From JABDEZ01 sp965276955 (GTDB lineage: Bacteria; Bacteroidota; Bacteroidia; Chitinophagales; Chitinophagaceae), in contig CBDIBP010000048.1 in the NCBI GenBank assembly GCA_965276955.1, positions 1-64,000 on the forward strand: a stretch of 64,000 bases of DNA, given 5' to 3'. Of the stretch, positions 18,527 through 27,416 are shown piece after piece. The position numbers and the translations under genes are program-made. Position 1 is the stretch's first letter, and every line of letters begins with the position of its first letter. Under the pieces are notes generated by a model. The model ran no database searches, was not told where the DNA came from, and was given only the letters and a program-made list of their open reading frames with translations.

Positions 18527-19663
18527 TTACTTCATTACCGTAAGCTGGCTGGCTATTGCAGCGCCTGTGCTGGTACGGGCTATATATACGTAGTTGCCGG
18601 CGGGCCATGCAGTGGTGGGTACATTCACTACATGGCTGCCGGTAGCTTGCGCAGGCTGCTGTATAGTGGTCATTGTTCTGCCTGCTGCATCTACTATTTG
18701 TATGGTCACATCGGCAGGCTGCTGCAGGCTATACTGTATGTTGGTACTGTTGATGGTGGGGTTGGGGTAGCAGCCAAACATGGTAAGGTTGCTCTTGGTC
18801 ACACCCTTTACGCTGGTGGTAGGGTCTATGAAATATATAGGCAAAAGCGACAGGTTCACATTGCGATACAGGTCCAGGTAGCCATCCAGCCAGGTATTGC
18901 TGGTAGTGTACACGGCGTTCTGTGAATAGTACAAGGTATCGCCTTGTCCATCTGTCTGGTAGTACCCTGGCCCGAAACCTGTGCCATCGGGTGTGGATCG
19001 CAGACCTATTTTATCGCCATTCAGCGCACTGTAGGTATAATTAATGGTATAGCCAAGGAAGAAGCTGGCCATTATGTTTGCTACAGGCGCATTAAAGTAG
19101 GTGACCGTTGGTGTATTGCTGCTGTTTATGACCAGAGAAGTTAATGGCACCGCCTGGCTGGTGGCAAATACGGTACCTGGCAGGCCGGTAATGTAGTTGT
19201 TAGTATTATAATTATAAATGGTGGTATCTATGTTCCAGAGCTTAAAAGTAATGCTGTTGGTACTGGCAGGGTTCACAACGCCGCCCCAATCGCTTACTAC
19301 GCCTATTATCTCTATGCTGGTATCTGGCTGGTAACCTGTATAAAAGTATTCTGCGAAACCATTATCGCCGTAGGCATTGGTACCAAAGGTATAGCCGCTG
19401 TCTGCAGCAGTTACCACGCCGTATGCGTACAATGCTGAATTTTGGAACAGCAGAGAATCATAGTTATTCTGCAGGAACATGGTATCTGTAGTAATAACAT
19501 TTGTGGTCTTTGCCGACCCGAAAGGTGCATTTGCACTGGTAACCGAAGAATGAACACGAGTGGCAGATGGCACCGGCCTTACACTATTTAGTGCCACACG
19601 CTGCGCAACCACTGTTGTTGTACCGGCTGTTGCAGCCAGTAGAATACATAATAATTTTTTCAT
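18527..19663 (-). CDS. T9SS type A sorting domain-containing secreted protein
   Basis: 378 residues, unbroken. Signal peptide MKKLLCILLAATAGTTTVVA then Q. The middle (about 60-290) is beta-rich with many Asn, Thr and Tyr (WLDGYLDLYRNVNLSLLPIY) and matches no family I recognise. The C-terminal sorting domain begins near residue 300 (MFGCYPNPTINSTNIQYSLQ ... AGNYVYIARTSTG), which directs export by the type IX system. It is next to another T9SS cargo gene on the same strand. The segment YRNGYLDIYYDL in the DUF4394-like cargo protein resembles its DGYLDLYRN, hinting at a shared short motif. Confidence 0.8.
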   Translation of the reverse strand: MKKLLCILLAATAGTTTVVAQRVALNSVRPVPSATRVHSSVTSANAPFGSAKTTNVITTDTMFLQNNYDSLLFQNSALYAYGVVTAADSGYTFGTNAYGDNGFAEYFYTGYQPDTSIEIIGVVSDWGGVVNPASTNSITFKLWNIDTTIYNYNTNNYITGLPGTVFATSQAVPLTSLVINSSNTPTVTYFNAPVANIMASFFLGYTINYTYSALNGDKIGLRSTPDGTGFGPGYYQTDGQGDTLYYSQNAVYTTSNTWLDGYLDLYRNVNLSLLPIYFIDPTTSVKGVTKSNLTMFGCYPNPTINSTNIQYSLQQPADVTIQIVDAAGRTMTTIQQPAQATGSHVVNVPTTAWPAGNYVYIARTSTGAAIASQLTVMK

Positions 19664-19896
19664 GGTAGTAATATTTATGAGGTCAAGAGCTCATGCTGCA
19701 AATGCTTATCAGCAGCATGTTTTGCCGTATATTGACCTTAACTGGATGCTTAAGTTTAATAGCATTGCAGATAAAAGATATTGTGATGCACAAGCACCTT
19801 ATTATGAATATTGTATGCGGTCAAATGAAAGACTTGCACCATGGCATGATTATTTATTCAGATAATTGAACATCGTGAATACCGAAAACGTGATCT

Positions 19897-20142
19897 ATGA
19901 AAAAGCTACACATTACATATCTTGCAACTGCCTTATCAGTTTTACTGTTCAGTTCCTGCTCTTACCAGAACTATACTGCAAGTGAGACCCAGTTTAGCCC
20001 GCTGACTGGCGATATGTACGCATCTAACACCCCGTGGAATTCTGACCACTACAATGTAGCGTCAAGTAAAAAACGTAATACTACGCCGCGCCAAACCCCT
20101 GTTATACCTGTGTATAGCAGCATTATAATGACCGGGCAATAA
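19897..20142 (+). CDS. Small putative lipoprotein
   Basis: 81 residues. The signal peptide ends in a lipobox (LSVLLFSSC, Cys at about 21), so the mature protein is a lipid-anchored chain of about 60 residues, Ser/Thr/Asn-rich and probably disordered (SETQFSPLTGDMYASNTPWN). No family recognised. It lies between the T9SS gene (divergent) and the DUF805 gene, and is preceded by a 233-base spacer. Confidence 0.65.
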   Translation: MKKLHITYLATALSVLLFSSCSYQNYTASETQFSPLTGDMYASNTPWNSDHYNVASSKKRNTTPRQTPVIPVYSSIIMTGQ

Positions 20143-20232
20143 AATCCCCATTTCTTTTGCAGCACTTTAATTAGCCCACTTTGTCAGTAGGAGTGTTATA
20201 TTTATGGCCCATAGGCTATAAACAATAAACCC

Positions 20233-20591
20233 ATGTTCAAAGCTCCATTTTCATTCAAAGGCCGTATAAGAAGAAAAGAATACGGTTTCAGCATAATAAT
20301 ATATTTGGCTATCGCTATATTAAATAACCTGTATATAGCTCACATAAGCCCATTATTGTTCTTAATTATATTAATACCTATGGTTTGGTTCATTTGGGCA
20401 CAGGGTGCCAAGCGATGCCACGACCTGGGTAAGAATGGTTTTGGCAACTCATTCCTTTCTATGGATTGTGGATGTTGTTCGAATCTGGGCAATATGGACC
20501 TAACGAGTATGGGTTAGATCCGCAAGGCGCTGCTTTAGGCACCACTTGGGATTTTGATGACCAGGCATTCGATGCGGCACAAAGCCAGTAG
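20233..20591 (+). CDS. DUF805 family inner-membrane protein (one -1 indel)
   Basis: A missing T in TTTT 20439-20442 interrupts a typical DUF805 protein. Corrected, it reads FKAPFSFKGRIRRKEYGFSI, hydrophobic helices, then AQGAKRCHDLGKNGFWQLIP, FYGLWMLFESGQYGPNEYGL and DPQGAALG, 119 residues to a TAG at 20589-20591. DUF805 proteins are small multi-helix inner-membrane proteins of unknown role with the RxHDxG signature. Beyond the TAG the same frame stays open and coding-like for 28 more codons to a TAG at 20676-20678 (QQLPAQHEYHD ... NEPPPLPTNDDTK), so the real gene may end at 20678. Confidence 0.85.
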
Positions 20592-20714
20592 CAGCAGTTA
20601 CCGGCCCAGCACGAATATCATGACAGGAACAGCGCTAACGAGCCACCACCATTACCTACAAATGACGATACCAAGTAGTACAGGTGTTGTACCTTTGTGT
20701 ATATTTCTATACTA

Positions 20715-20858
20715 ATGAAAAGCTGCTGTAAAGATGTGTACGACACTGTGCCTGTAGAAAAAGTGCAGAAGCAATATGCAGTGATAAAATGGCTGCGCAA
20801 GCTGATAGGCCATAAACAACCTCCACTTAAAAAAGATAGCTCCCTGAATATTTACTGA
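20715..20858 (+). CDS. Small hypothetical protein (47 residues)
   Basis: ATG at 20715 to TGA at 20858. The peptide starts MKSCCKDVYDTVPVEKVQKQ and ends KKDSSLNIY. It is basic, with a central amphipathic segment (YAVIKWLRKLIGHK), and has no signal peptide. Codon choice is like its neighbours, and it fills the gap between DUF805 and recO, overlapping the recO 3' end by 7 bases in convergent orientation. Too short for any family call. Confidence 0.5.
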   Translation: MKSCCKDVYDTVPVEKVQKQYAVIKWLRKLIGHKQPPLKKDSSLNIY

Positions 20859-21592
20859 TGTAGTATGGCGCGCAGCACTGCCAGCGACCGTATATTGCCC
20901 AGGTGCTGGGTGTGCAGGTGCAGGTATTCCATATACCAATCCAGCAGGCGGTAGCGCATAGCCGCATTCATGTCTATGCTTTTCAGCATATCGTAGTCGT
21001 TCGTTTCCAGCAGTATACCCAGTGCTTTTGCGTCCTCATCGGGGGGTAGCTGCTGCAGGCTATCCGGCTGCTGCTCTGTATAGCTGCCTTCCTGCAGGTT
21101 CAGGTAGGGTGTTTCTGCACTGTAGCTGCCTTTTATATCGTAACCCAGCAGGCGGCTGCAGTGTATTATAAAGTACAGCGGAAAGTTGGCCACCTGCTGC
21201 ACGGGCATACTATCCAGCTGCACAAAATAGTTGTAGGTAAAGTCATACAGCTCTGGCATGGGCGCAGCCTCTGGCAGCAGGCGCAGCAGCAACTCTACAG
21301 TAAACAACGCCACGCTGTTCTTTACTACCTCTTCCTGCAGCGTACGGTATATATAGGCTGGCTGAAATTCGCGTATGTTCTGCAGGCTGCGTTGCGGGCG
21401 GGTATCAGTAAGCATATCCAGCAGCGTGGCCGGCTGCAGCAGCATGGCACGGTTGCTGCGCACCTTGGCGGTGCGCACCCCGCGCACCATGTAGGCCTGC
21501 ACACCATACACACTGGTAAATATGGTGCACACCAGGCTGGTATCTCCATACTTTATAGAGCGCAGCACTATACCACCTGTTTGTTGTAACAT
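20852..21592 (-). CDS. recO: DNA repair protein RecO
   Basis: 246 residues. The N-terminal OB-fold is typical (QQTGGIVLRSIKYGDTSLVC, then VYGVQAYMVRGVRT), followed by the helical domain (ELLLRLLPEAAPMPELYDFT, LDSMPVQQVANFPLYFIIHC). Zinc-finger cysteines are absent, as is usual in Bacteroidota RecO. With RecF and RecR it loads RecA onto SSB-coated single-stranded DNA. It begins 3 bases downstream of the porZ stop, so the two are co-transcribed. Confidence 0.93.
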   Translation of the reverse strand: MLQQTGGIVLRSIKYGDTSLVCTIFTSVYGVQAYMVRGVRTAKVRSNRAMLLQPATLLDMLTDTRPQRSLQNIREFQPAYIYRTLQEEVVKNSVALFTVELLLRLLPEAAPMPELYDFTYNYFVQLDSMPVQQVANFPLYFIIHCSRLLGYDIKGSYSAETPYLNLQEGSYTEQQPDSLQQLPPDEDAKALGILLETNDYDMLKSIDMNAAMRYRLLDWYMEYLHLHTQHLGNIRSLAVLRAILHQ

Positions 21593-21594
21593 AG

Positions 21595-23886
21595 TTATTG
21601 CATGAACACCATCTTGCCGGCGTAGGTTTGGCTGCCATCTGTGTTGGTCACAAATATCAGGTACACGCCGCTCTGGGGGCGGTGCCCTTTATAGTCCATA
21701 CCGTTCCATATAGCCTGGCCGCCCAGCGCTGTGGTGCGGTATACCAGCTGCCCGGTAATATCTGTTATGCGTACATCGGCATTGGTCACCAGGCCCTTTA
21801 TGGCTATTGTGCCGGTGTAGCCGCTCTTTATAGGGTCGGGGTAGGTAACTACATTGCTATTGGTAGTGCCGCCTGCCACCGCAGCACCCCGGTAGCTTAC
21901 CAGGCCAAAGTCCGTACCTATATATACGTCGCCCGTTACAGGATCTATAGTTATTTTTTGTGTGTGGTTAGAGGGCAGCGGACTATTATCTATGGTAAAG
22001 TGGTAGAGTATCTTACTGGCATCGGGCGATAATAGCCATACACCATTGTCTGTACCTACCCATTTTTCATTACCGCCATCTACGGCAATAGAACGCACAT
22101 TCTCCCCTACAAAAAGGTAGTTGGCAAACTTATCGTACTGCACTATGGGTATGGTAGCATCACAAGCCTGGTTCACAAAACTGTTGGCACAGCTCATAAT
22201 GCCTATACCATTGTTGGTGCCTATCCATATATCTCCATTGTTGTCTTGTGCCAGGCTATACACAACATTGCTGGGCAGGTTGCCATACCCTACACCTTGC
22301 TGCAGCACGCGTGCAGCATCATCAGTACCATCGGCGGGTGTACCATTGGGGTTATAGGCTACCACACCACCGCCACCACCTGCTGGGCGTGTATACCATA
22401 TCTGGTCGTTCTGGTCCACTATTAGCGCGCCTGCATCGTTCTGGTAGCCCGATTGCGGTACAGGTACTGCATACTTGTACCATGCGCCGGCAGCTGTTTT
22501 TACCACCAGTTCATGAGGCGACCCGAACATGGTCATCCACAAATTGTCTTCATGATCAAAACCCAGACCGAATACCTGGTACAATCCCGGGTTCTCAAAA
22601 CTATGGTCCAATATGGAATTCTGTTTGAATATCTGAAAGGAGCCATCAGGTTTTAAAGAGAACAACCCATCCCTGAACGAGCCTGCATATACAGTGCCAT
22701 CCACATCTTTAGTAATGGCCACAAGATCTCTAATGCTGTCAGAGAAAGGCGCGTAGGTAAAGTCAGAGTAAGACCTCCAGTGGTCATTTGTGAATGTAGA
22801 TATACCTGCACCGCTGTTGTTGTCCACAAGAAGATCGTTATAGCCGCCATGCGCTATCCATAGGGTCTTGTTGTTGGCATATATGTCAAAGGAGTTATGG
22901 TCGGCAGGGCCCTCTGGCCGGTATGCGCCCAGCTCATTGGTATCTGTACGTTTGAATAATCCGCCAAAAGCATCTGCTATCCAGTACTTGCCATTTAGCA
23001 GTTGTATGCCCTGCACCGGTTTGCCAGATACGGAGAACGAATCGGAAATATGATCAGTAGAATCCAGGATCTTTACTGCGCCCTTGAAGGTGGATGCATG
23101 ATATTCACTCACCATCACTCCACTTAAACTGGGGTCGATATGATCGATATAATAAGGAGATACGTATAATGGGGATAAAGTATTCTGCTTCACGTGAAAT
23201 ACAGTATTTGTATCTGCAACATACACCCTGCCGTTCACTTCTGCCAGCGATCTGTAGTTACGCGAATTATCCAGCGATGTCCATATAGAAAAGTTTTGCA
23301 ACTGGTCAGCATACTTTTTTTGTGCCTTGAACAGGCCCGATGGCGTTGCTGCATAAAAACAGGTATCATCGGCAGTGTAGTCTAAAATGGGTATGGTTTG
23401 GCTATTGATGGTGAACACATATGTTTCCTGTATCACACTGTTGGCCAGGTCTATTACCAGCACACCAATATCTGTACTCAGGTAGGCGTTCCCAGCCTCT
23501 ATGTATATATGGTGTATGCTTTTAGTGCCCGATATCTGCTTTATTTTAAGGTCGGGTATGTTGTAAAAAGTATTGTCTTTAAAAAGATCGATGTTGCCAT
23601 TCTGGTAAGCAAGCACTGTGGTCTTTGTAGCATGGTCATACGCCACACAGGCCATGCCTATATCGCTCATGCCTTCTACTTTGCTATAGGTGGCTATATT
23701 GCCATTATCATTGTCGTAAGTAAAGAATGCCTCTGTGCATGCCGTGTAAAGGGTGATCCCATCTGTGGCCACGCCCAGTGCCGTATTGTACGGCAGGTGA
23801 GAGCGCCAGTAGCCTATAGGCCGGTCTTGCGCCATGCAGGCGGCTGGCAATAGCAATAATAACAGTAAGTATTTAAATATATTCAT
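21595..23886 (-). CDS. porZ: Type IX secretion system component PorZ-like (beta-propeller with C-terminal sorting domain)
   Basis: 763 residues. Signal peptide (FKYLLLLLLLPAACMA). The N terminus GYWRSHLPYNTALGVATDGI followed by SKVEGMSDIGMACVAYDHAT and YQNGNIDLFKDNT is the start of a PorZ-type beta-propeller. Two propeller modules fill residues 25-660 (repeats such as NNGDIWIGTNNGIGIMS and VGTDNGVWLLSPDASK), then a C-terminal sorting-type domain (VRITDITGQLVYRTTALGG ... RPQSGVYLIFVTNTDGS). PorZ acts on the cell surface with the PorU sortase in attaching anionic lipopolysaccharide to T9SS cargo. The window also encodes three T9SS cargo proteins. Confidence is high for the family, moderate for strict orthology. 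Confidence 0.85.
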   Translation of the reverse strand: MNIFKYLLLLLLLPAACMAQDRPIGYWRSHLPYNTALGVATDGITLYTACTEAFFTYDNDNGNIATYSKVEGMSDIGMACVAYDHATKTTVLAYQNGNIDLFKDNTFYNIPDLKIKQISGTKSIHHIYIEAGNAYLSTDIGVLVIDLANSVIQETYVFTINSQTIPILDYTADDTCFYAATPSGLFKAQKKYADQLQNFSIWTSLDNSRNYRSLAEVNGRVYVADTNTVFHVKQNTLSPLYVSPYYIDHIDPSLSGVMVSEYHASTFKGAVKILDSTDHISDSFSVSGKPVQGIQLLNGKYWIADAFGGLFKRTDTNELGAYRPEGPADHNSFDIYANNKTLWIAHGGYNDLLVDNNSGAGISTFTNDHWRSYSDFTYAPFSDSIRDLVAITKDVDGTVYAGSFRDGLFSLKPDGSFQIFKQNSILDHSFENPGLYQVFGLGFDHEDNLWMTMFGSPHELVVKTAAGAWYKYAVPVPQSGYQNDAGALIVDQNDQIWYTRPAGGGGGVVAYNPNGTPADGTDDAARVLQQGVGYGNLPSNVVYSLAQDNNGDIWIGTNNGIGIMSCANSFVNQACDATIPIVQYDKFANYLFVGENVRSIAVDGGNEKWVGTDNGVWLLSPDASKILYHFTIDNSPLPSNHTQKITIDPVTGDVYIGTDFGLVSYRGAAVAGGTTNSNVVTYPDPIKSGYTGTIAIKGLVTNADVRITDITGQLVYRTTALGGQAIWNGMDYKGHRPQSGVYLIFVTNTDGSQTYAGKMVFMQ

Positions 23887-23967
23887 AAAATATGATGACG
23901 CTCAAAAGTAAGAAATAAACGTTTGCCCCCTGTTAATATTGTACCTTCTATGTAATTTGCACGATAC

Positions 23968-24804
23968 ATGAATAAGGACCTACCTGCATCTCGCCCTATA
24001 GGTGTTTTCGATTCCGGCTACGGCGGCCTCACGGTTTTCAGGTCTATAGCTGCGCGCCTGCCCCAGTACGACTACCTGTACCTGGGCGATAATGCACGGT
24101 CTCCCTACGGCAACCGTTCTTTCGATACCGTGCATCAGTATACCTTGCAGTGTGTGGAGTGGTTCTTTAAAATGGGCTGCCCGCTGGTCATTTTAGCCTG
24201 CAACACAGCAAGCGCCAAGGCCCTGCGCACCATACAGCAGCAAGACCTGCCCCGTATAGGTGAAGATAAAAGGGTGCTCGGCGTGATACGCCCTACTGCC
24301 GAAGTAATAGGCAACTACACCCGAACCGGCCATGTAGGCGTACTGGGAACACGAGGTACGGTCAATTCCCTTTCTTACCCAATAGAGATAAGTAAGTTTT
24401 TCCCTGGCGTACATGTGTACCAGCAAGCCTGCCCCATGTGGGTGCCCCTGGTAGAGAATAATGAATATGGCTCAGAAGGTGCTGATTATTTCATCAGGAA
24501 GAACCTGGACGAGCTGCTGGGCAAAGCCCCCGATATTGATACGTTATTACTCGCCTGCACTCATTACCCTTTACTTATCGATAAGATCAAGAAACATATA
24601 CCTGCTCATGTTACCGTAGTTGCCCAAGGCGATATCGTGGCCAACAGCCTTGAAGGCTACCTGCACCGCCACAGCGAAATGGAAGCACGTATCACCCGCA
24701 ATGGCACTAAGCGCTTTTATACCACCGACTCTACCGAAGATTTTGATAGACAGGGAACTGTGTTCTTTGGGAATACGGTGAAGAGTGAGCATTTGCACGT
24801 GTAG
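23968..24804 (+). CDS. murI: Glutamate racemase
   Basis: 278 residues. It interconverts L- and D-glutamate for peptidoglycan synthesis in the cytosol. Both catalytic cysteines are in their motifs: VILACNTASAKALR and LLACTHYPLLIDKI. The N-terminal PIGVFDSGYGGLTVFRSI and LYLGDNARSPYGNR are diagnostic. It is divergent from porZ with an 81-base gap and convergent with pyrG, separated from it by two hairpins. Confidence 0.96.
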   Translation: MNKDLPASRPIGVFDSGYGGLTVFRSIAARLPQYDYLYLGDNARSPYGNRSFDTVHQYTLQCVEWFFKMGCPLVILACNTASAKALRTIQQQDLPRIGEDKRVLGVIRPTAEVIGNYTRTGHVGVLGTRGTVNSLSYPIEISKFFPGVHVYQQACPMWVPLVENNEYGSEGADYFIRKNLDELLGKAPDIDTLLLACTHYPLLIDKIKKHIPAHVTVVAQGDIVANSLEGYLHRHSEMEARITRNGTKRFYTTDSTEDFDRQGTVFFGNTVKSEHLHV

Positions 24805-24824
24805 TGCACTAATTATACCTCATA

Positions 24825-24849
24825 AGCCGAATAATTCTCCTATTCGGCT
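24825..24849. terminator. Hairpin downstream of murI
   Basis: AGCCGAATA, 7-base loop, TATTCGGCT. Nine-bp perfect stem 20 bases after the murI stop. No T run on the plus strand. It shares the AGCCGA stem start with the next hairpin. Confidence 0.55.
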
Positions 24850-24867
24850 CAAAAATATGCAAAAAAT

Positions 24868-24907
24868 GAGCCGATTAGCACATACTAATCGGCTCAAGCC
24901 ATTTTTT
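24868..24907. terminator. Bidirectional terminator between murI and pyrG
   Basis: GAGCCGATTAG (24868-24878), 6-base loop, CTAATCGGCTC (24885-24895). On the minus strand it is followed at once by ATTTTTT, a good pyrG terminator; on the plus strand ATTTTTT follows 5 bases later. Confidence 0.8.
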
Positions 24908-24924
24908 ATAGATCTATTTATTAA

Positions 24925-26580
24925 TTATCCTTCCGTCACTGCATCTTCAAATATCATTTTTGCATTGTTGGTGCGGCGCTCCTGGGCTTCTTTGGCGGCC
25001 TTTACCAGCGATACGAACAATGGATGCGGCGCTTCTACAGTACTCTTATATTCCGGGTGAAACTGTACGCCTATAAAGAATGGATGATCTTCTATTTCCA
25101 CTATCTCTACCAGTCCTGTTTTAGGGTTCTTACCTACCGGTAGCATGCCAGCCTCTTCAAATGCCTGCAGATACTCATTATTGAATTCGTAGCGGTGGCG
25201 GTGGCGTTCAGATATGTGTGTGGTGCCATATATACTTGCAGTTCTGCAGCCGCTGGTCAGCTCACAATCGTAAGCGCCCAGGCGCATGGTACCACCCTTT
25301 TGCGTTATAGCTTTCTGGTCTTCCATCATGCATATCACCGCGCTGTTGGTATCAGGGTCCATTTCAGATGAGTGTGCATTAGGCATTCCCAGCACGTTGC
25401 GGGCATATTCCACACAGGCCATCTGCATACCCAGGCATATACCCAGGAAGGGGATATTGTTCTCCCGCACATAGCGTATAGCTTCTATCTTGCCTTCTAT
25501 GCCGCGGCTGCCAAAACCAGGAGCAACTACTACGGCATCCAGGTTCTGCAGTTTTTCTGCTGCGTTCTCGCGGGTCAGGTACTCACTGTGTATATTGCGT
25601 ATCTCTACTTTGCATTCGTTCATGGCGCCTGCGTGTATCATGGCTTCAAGTATACTCTTATACGCATCCTGTAGCTCCACGTACTTGCCTATCAGGCCTA
25701 TCACTACCTTGCTCTTGGGGTAGCGCAGCTTGTTCAGGAATTCTTTCCACTTGGTCAGGTCTGGCTCGGTACCCAGCGGCAGGTCCAGCTTTTGCAGGCA
25801 TATTATATCCAGGCGTTCGCGCATCATTTCCAGCGGCACACCATATATGGTATCAGCATCCAGCGCTTCTATTACCGCATCTATACGCACGTTGCAGAAC
25901 AGGGCTATCTTCCTTTTCAGCTCCTGGTACAGCGGCTCTTCTGTGCGGCATACCAGTACATCGGGGTTTATGCCGTTCTCGCTCAGCAGCTTCACAGAGT
26001 GCTGTGTAGGTTTTGTTTTCAGTTCTTTTGCAGCCTTCAGGTAGGGTATCAGGGTAAGGTGCACTACAATGCACTTATCATCTCCCAGTTCCCACTTCAG
26101 CTGGCGCACCGCCTCTATGTATGGCAATGATTCTATATCGCCCACAGTACCACCAAGTTCAGTGATAACGATGTCATACTTGTTATCCTTGCCCAGCAGG
26201 GTCATGCGGCGTTTTATCTCGTCTGTTATGTGGGGTATCACCTGCACGGTCTTGCCCAGGTAGGCGCCTTCACGCTCCCGGTTGATGACATGCTGGTATA
26301 TACGACCTGTCGTCACGTTATTGGCCTGCGATGTGAATGTGTTCAGGTAACGCTCGTAGTGGCCAAGATCCAGGTCGGTCTCTGCACCGTCTTCCGTTAC
26401 GTAGCACTCACCATGTTCATAGGGGTTCAATGTACCCGGATCTACGTTTATGTATGGGTCGAATTTCTGGATCGTTGTCCTGTATCCCCTTGCCTGCAGC
26501 AGTTTTGCCAGCGAGGCAGCTATAATTCCTTTACCTAATGAAGATGTAACACCACCGGTTACAAAAATGTACTTTGTCAT
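24925..26580 (-). CDS. pyrG: CTP synthase
   Basis: 551 residues, normal size. It makes CTP from UTP, ATP and glutamine. The N-terminal amidoligase domain (1-270) starts KYIFVTGGVTSSLGKGIIAA with the P-loop and has IKRRMTLLGK and GGTVGDIESLPYIEAVRQL. The C-terminal class I glutaminase has the catalytic Cys in FLGICLGMQMACVEYARNVL and the His-Glu pair in GVQFHPEYKS. The sequence is unbroken. It is a single gene with a strong hairpin terminator. Confidence 0.98.
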   Translation of the reverse strand: MTKYIFVTGGVTSSLGKGIIAASLAKLLQARGYRTTIQKFDPYINVDPGTLNPYEHGECYVTEDGAETDLDLGHYERYLNTFTSQANNVTTGRIYQHVINREREGAYLGKTVQVIPHITDEIKRRMTLLGKDNKYDIVITELGGTVGDIESLPYIEAVRQLKWELGDDKCIVVHLTLIPYLKAAKELKTKPTQHSVKLLSENGINPDVLVCRTEEPLYQELKRKIALFCNVRIDAVIEALDADTIYGVPLEMMRERLDIICLQKLDLPLGTEPDLTKWKEFLNKLRYPKSKVVIGLIGKYVELQDAYKSILEAMIHAGAMNECKVEIRNIHSEYLTRENAAEKLQNLDAVVVAPGFGSRGIEGKIEAIRYVRENNIPFLGICLGMQMACVEYARNVLGMPNAHSSEMDPDTNSAVICMMEDQKAITQKGGTMRLGAYDCELTSGCRTASIYGTTHISERHRHRYEFNNEYLQAFEEAGMLPVGKNPKTGLVEIVEIEDHPFFIGVQFHPEYKSTVEAPHPLFVSLVKAAKEAQERRTNNAKMIFEDAVTEG

Positions 26581-26731
26581 AACGCTCCTGTTTTATGACC
26601 GGTGCGCAGCTATTATATTAAACAAAAAAAGAGAGGAAGCTGTTGCGGTCACACAAAGATAGGGAAAATCCAAACACAGAAAAAGGCAACCGTTTGCAAG
26701 ATGTGGGTTAAAATGTGTTAAAGTGTCACGA

Positions 26732-27139
26732 ATGCGCTATTTTTATATCATGTTGGAGCTGTTCAGAAAATATAGATTTTTCATTTGGATGCAAGGGCCG
26801 CTTATATTTGGTTTCTTACTGAACCATAACAATAAGCCTCTTGCGCAAAAGCTGCCTTATTATATTATGTGGGAGCTCCTTATTATTGGTATATTTCTTA
26901 AATACAGGTACGACCTCGCAAACCAGCACCGTATCCTGCAGGTCCATAATGGCAAATTGCTGGTAAGAGGCGTATGGGGCAGGAAAGAGATACCTATAGA
27001 TGAGATCCTGAGCTTAGAGGTGCGCCGTGCATTTGTAGCCCGCGTTTTTGACTGGTCGCAGGTCATTGTGCAAACCAAAATGGGCAAGGTCAATATCTAT
27101 ACACAAAGGATAGTCGCTGTTCCTAAGTTAGACTTATAG
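26732..27139 (+). CDS. Hypothetical membrane protein with PH-like C-terminal region
   Basis: About 135 residues from ATG 26732 (MRYFYIMLEL); an ATG at 26750 is an alternative start. Two hydrophobic segments (FIWMQGPLIFGFLL and YYIMWELLIIGIFLKY) are followed by a basic beta-rich part (ILQVHNGKLLVRGVWGRKEI and VIVQTKMGKVNIYTQRIVAV). That layout resembles the two-helix plus bacterial PH domain (YdbS-like) proteins, but the match is only by pattern. It is convergent with the small lipoprotein gene at 27141, one base apart. Confidence 0.6.
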   Translation: MRYFYIMLELFRKYRFFIWMQGPLIFGFLLNHNNKPLAQKLPYYIMWELLIIGIFLKYRYDLANQHRILQVHNGKLLVRGVWGRKEIPIDEILSLEVRRAFVARVFDWSQVIVQTKMGKVNIYTQRIVAVPKLDL

Positions 27140-27140
27140 A

Positions 27141-27347
27141 TCAATTTTTGTGCGTGAGCACGATACACGTATCTGCGTGCAGTTGTTTTTGCATAGTATC
27201 GCACAGTTGTCTTGCCTGTCCGGCATTCCCTGCAGATATATCTTTATTAACTATTGGGCTTGTCTGGCAGTCGCAGCTATAGCTCTGCTTGCAGGCTGCA
27301 AAGCACATTATGCCCATTAGCAAAATAGATACGACCGTTATTCTCAT
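27141..27347 (-). CDS. Small putative lipoprotein (paralogue 1)
   Basis: 68 residues from the ATG at 27345-27347, giving a canonical signal peptide with lipobox MRITVVSILLMGIMCFAAC. The mature part carries CDCQTSPIVNKDISAGNAGQ, then LCDTMQKQLHADTCIVL. It aligns with the next gene upstream (27417-27626): both have CDC-x-T, a short acidic linker, C-x-x-MQ-x-QL-x-ADTC. Two Cys pairs suggest disulphides in the periplasm. Longer in-frame starts exist (27365, 27401) but would spoil the signal peptide. Confidence 0.65.
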   Translation of the reverse strand: MRITVVSILLMGIMCFAACKQSYSCDCQTSPIVNKDISAGNAGQARQLCDTMQKQLHADTCIVLTHKN

Positions 27348-27416
27348 AATAGCAAAGCGTTGCATTTTAAAATTACGCAATATTTCAACGTCACAAAGCA
27401 TCTTCTACAGTTCTCT

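Noticed and set aside
19560..19865. Plus-strand ORF overlapping the start of the T9SS cargo gene
   Set aside because: Its first part is antisense to a signal peptide-coding region, and the rest is spacer with no recognisable product.
20589..20591. Reassigned TAG codon
   Set aside because: TAG is a normal terminator in other genes of the window such as mqnB, so genome-wide reassignment is not supported.
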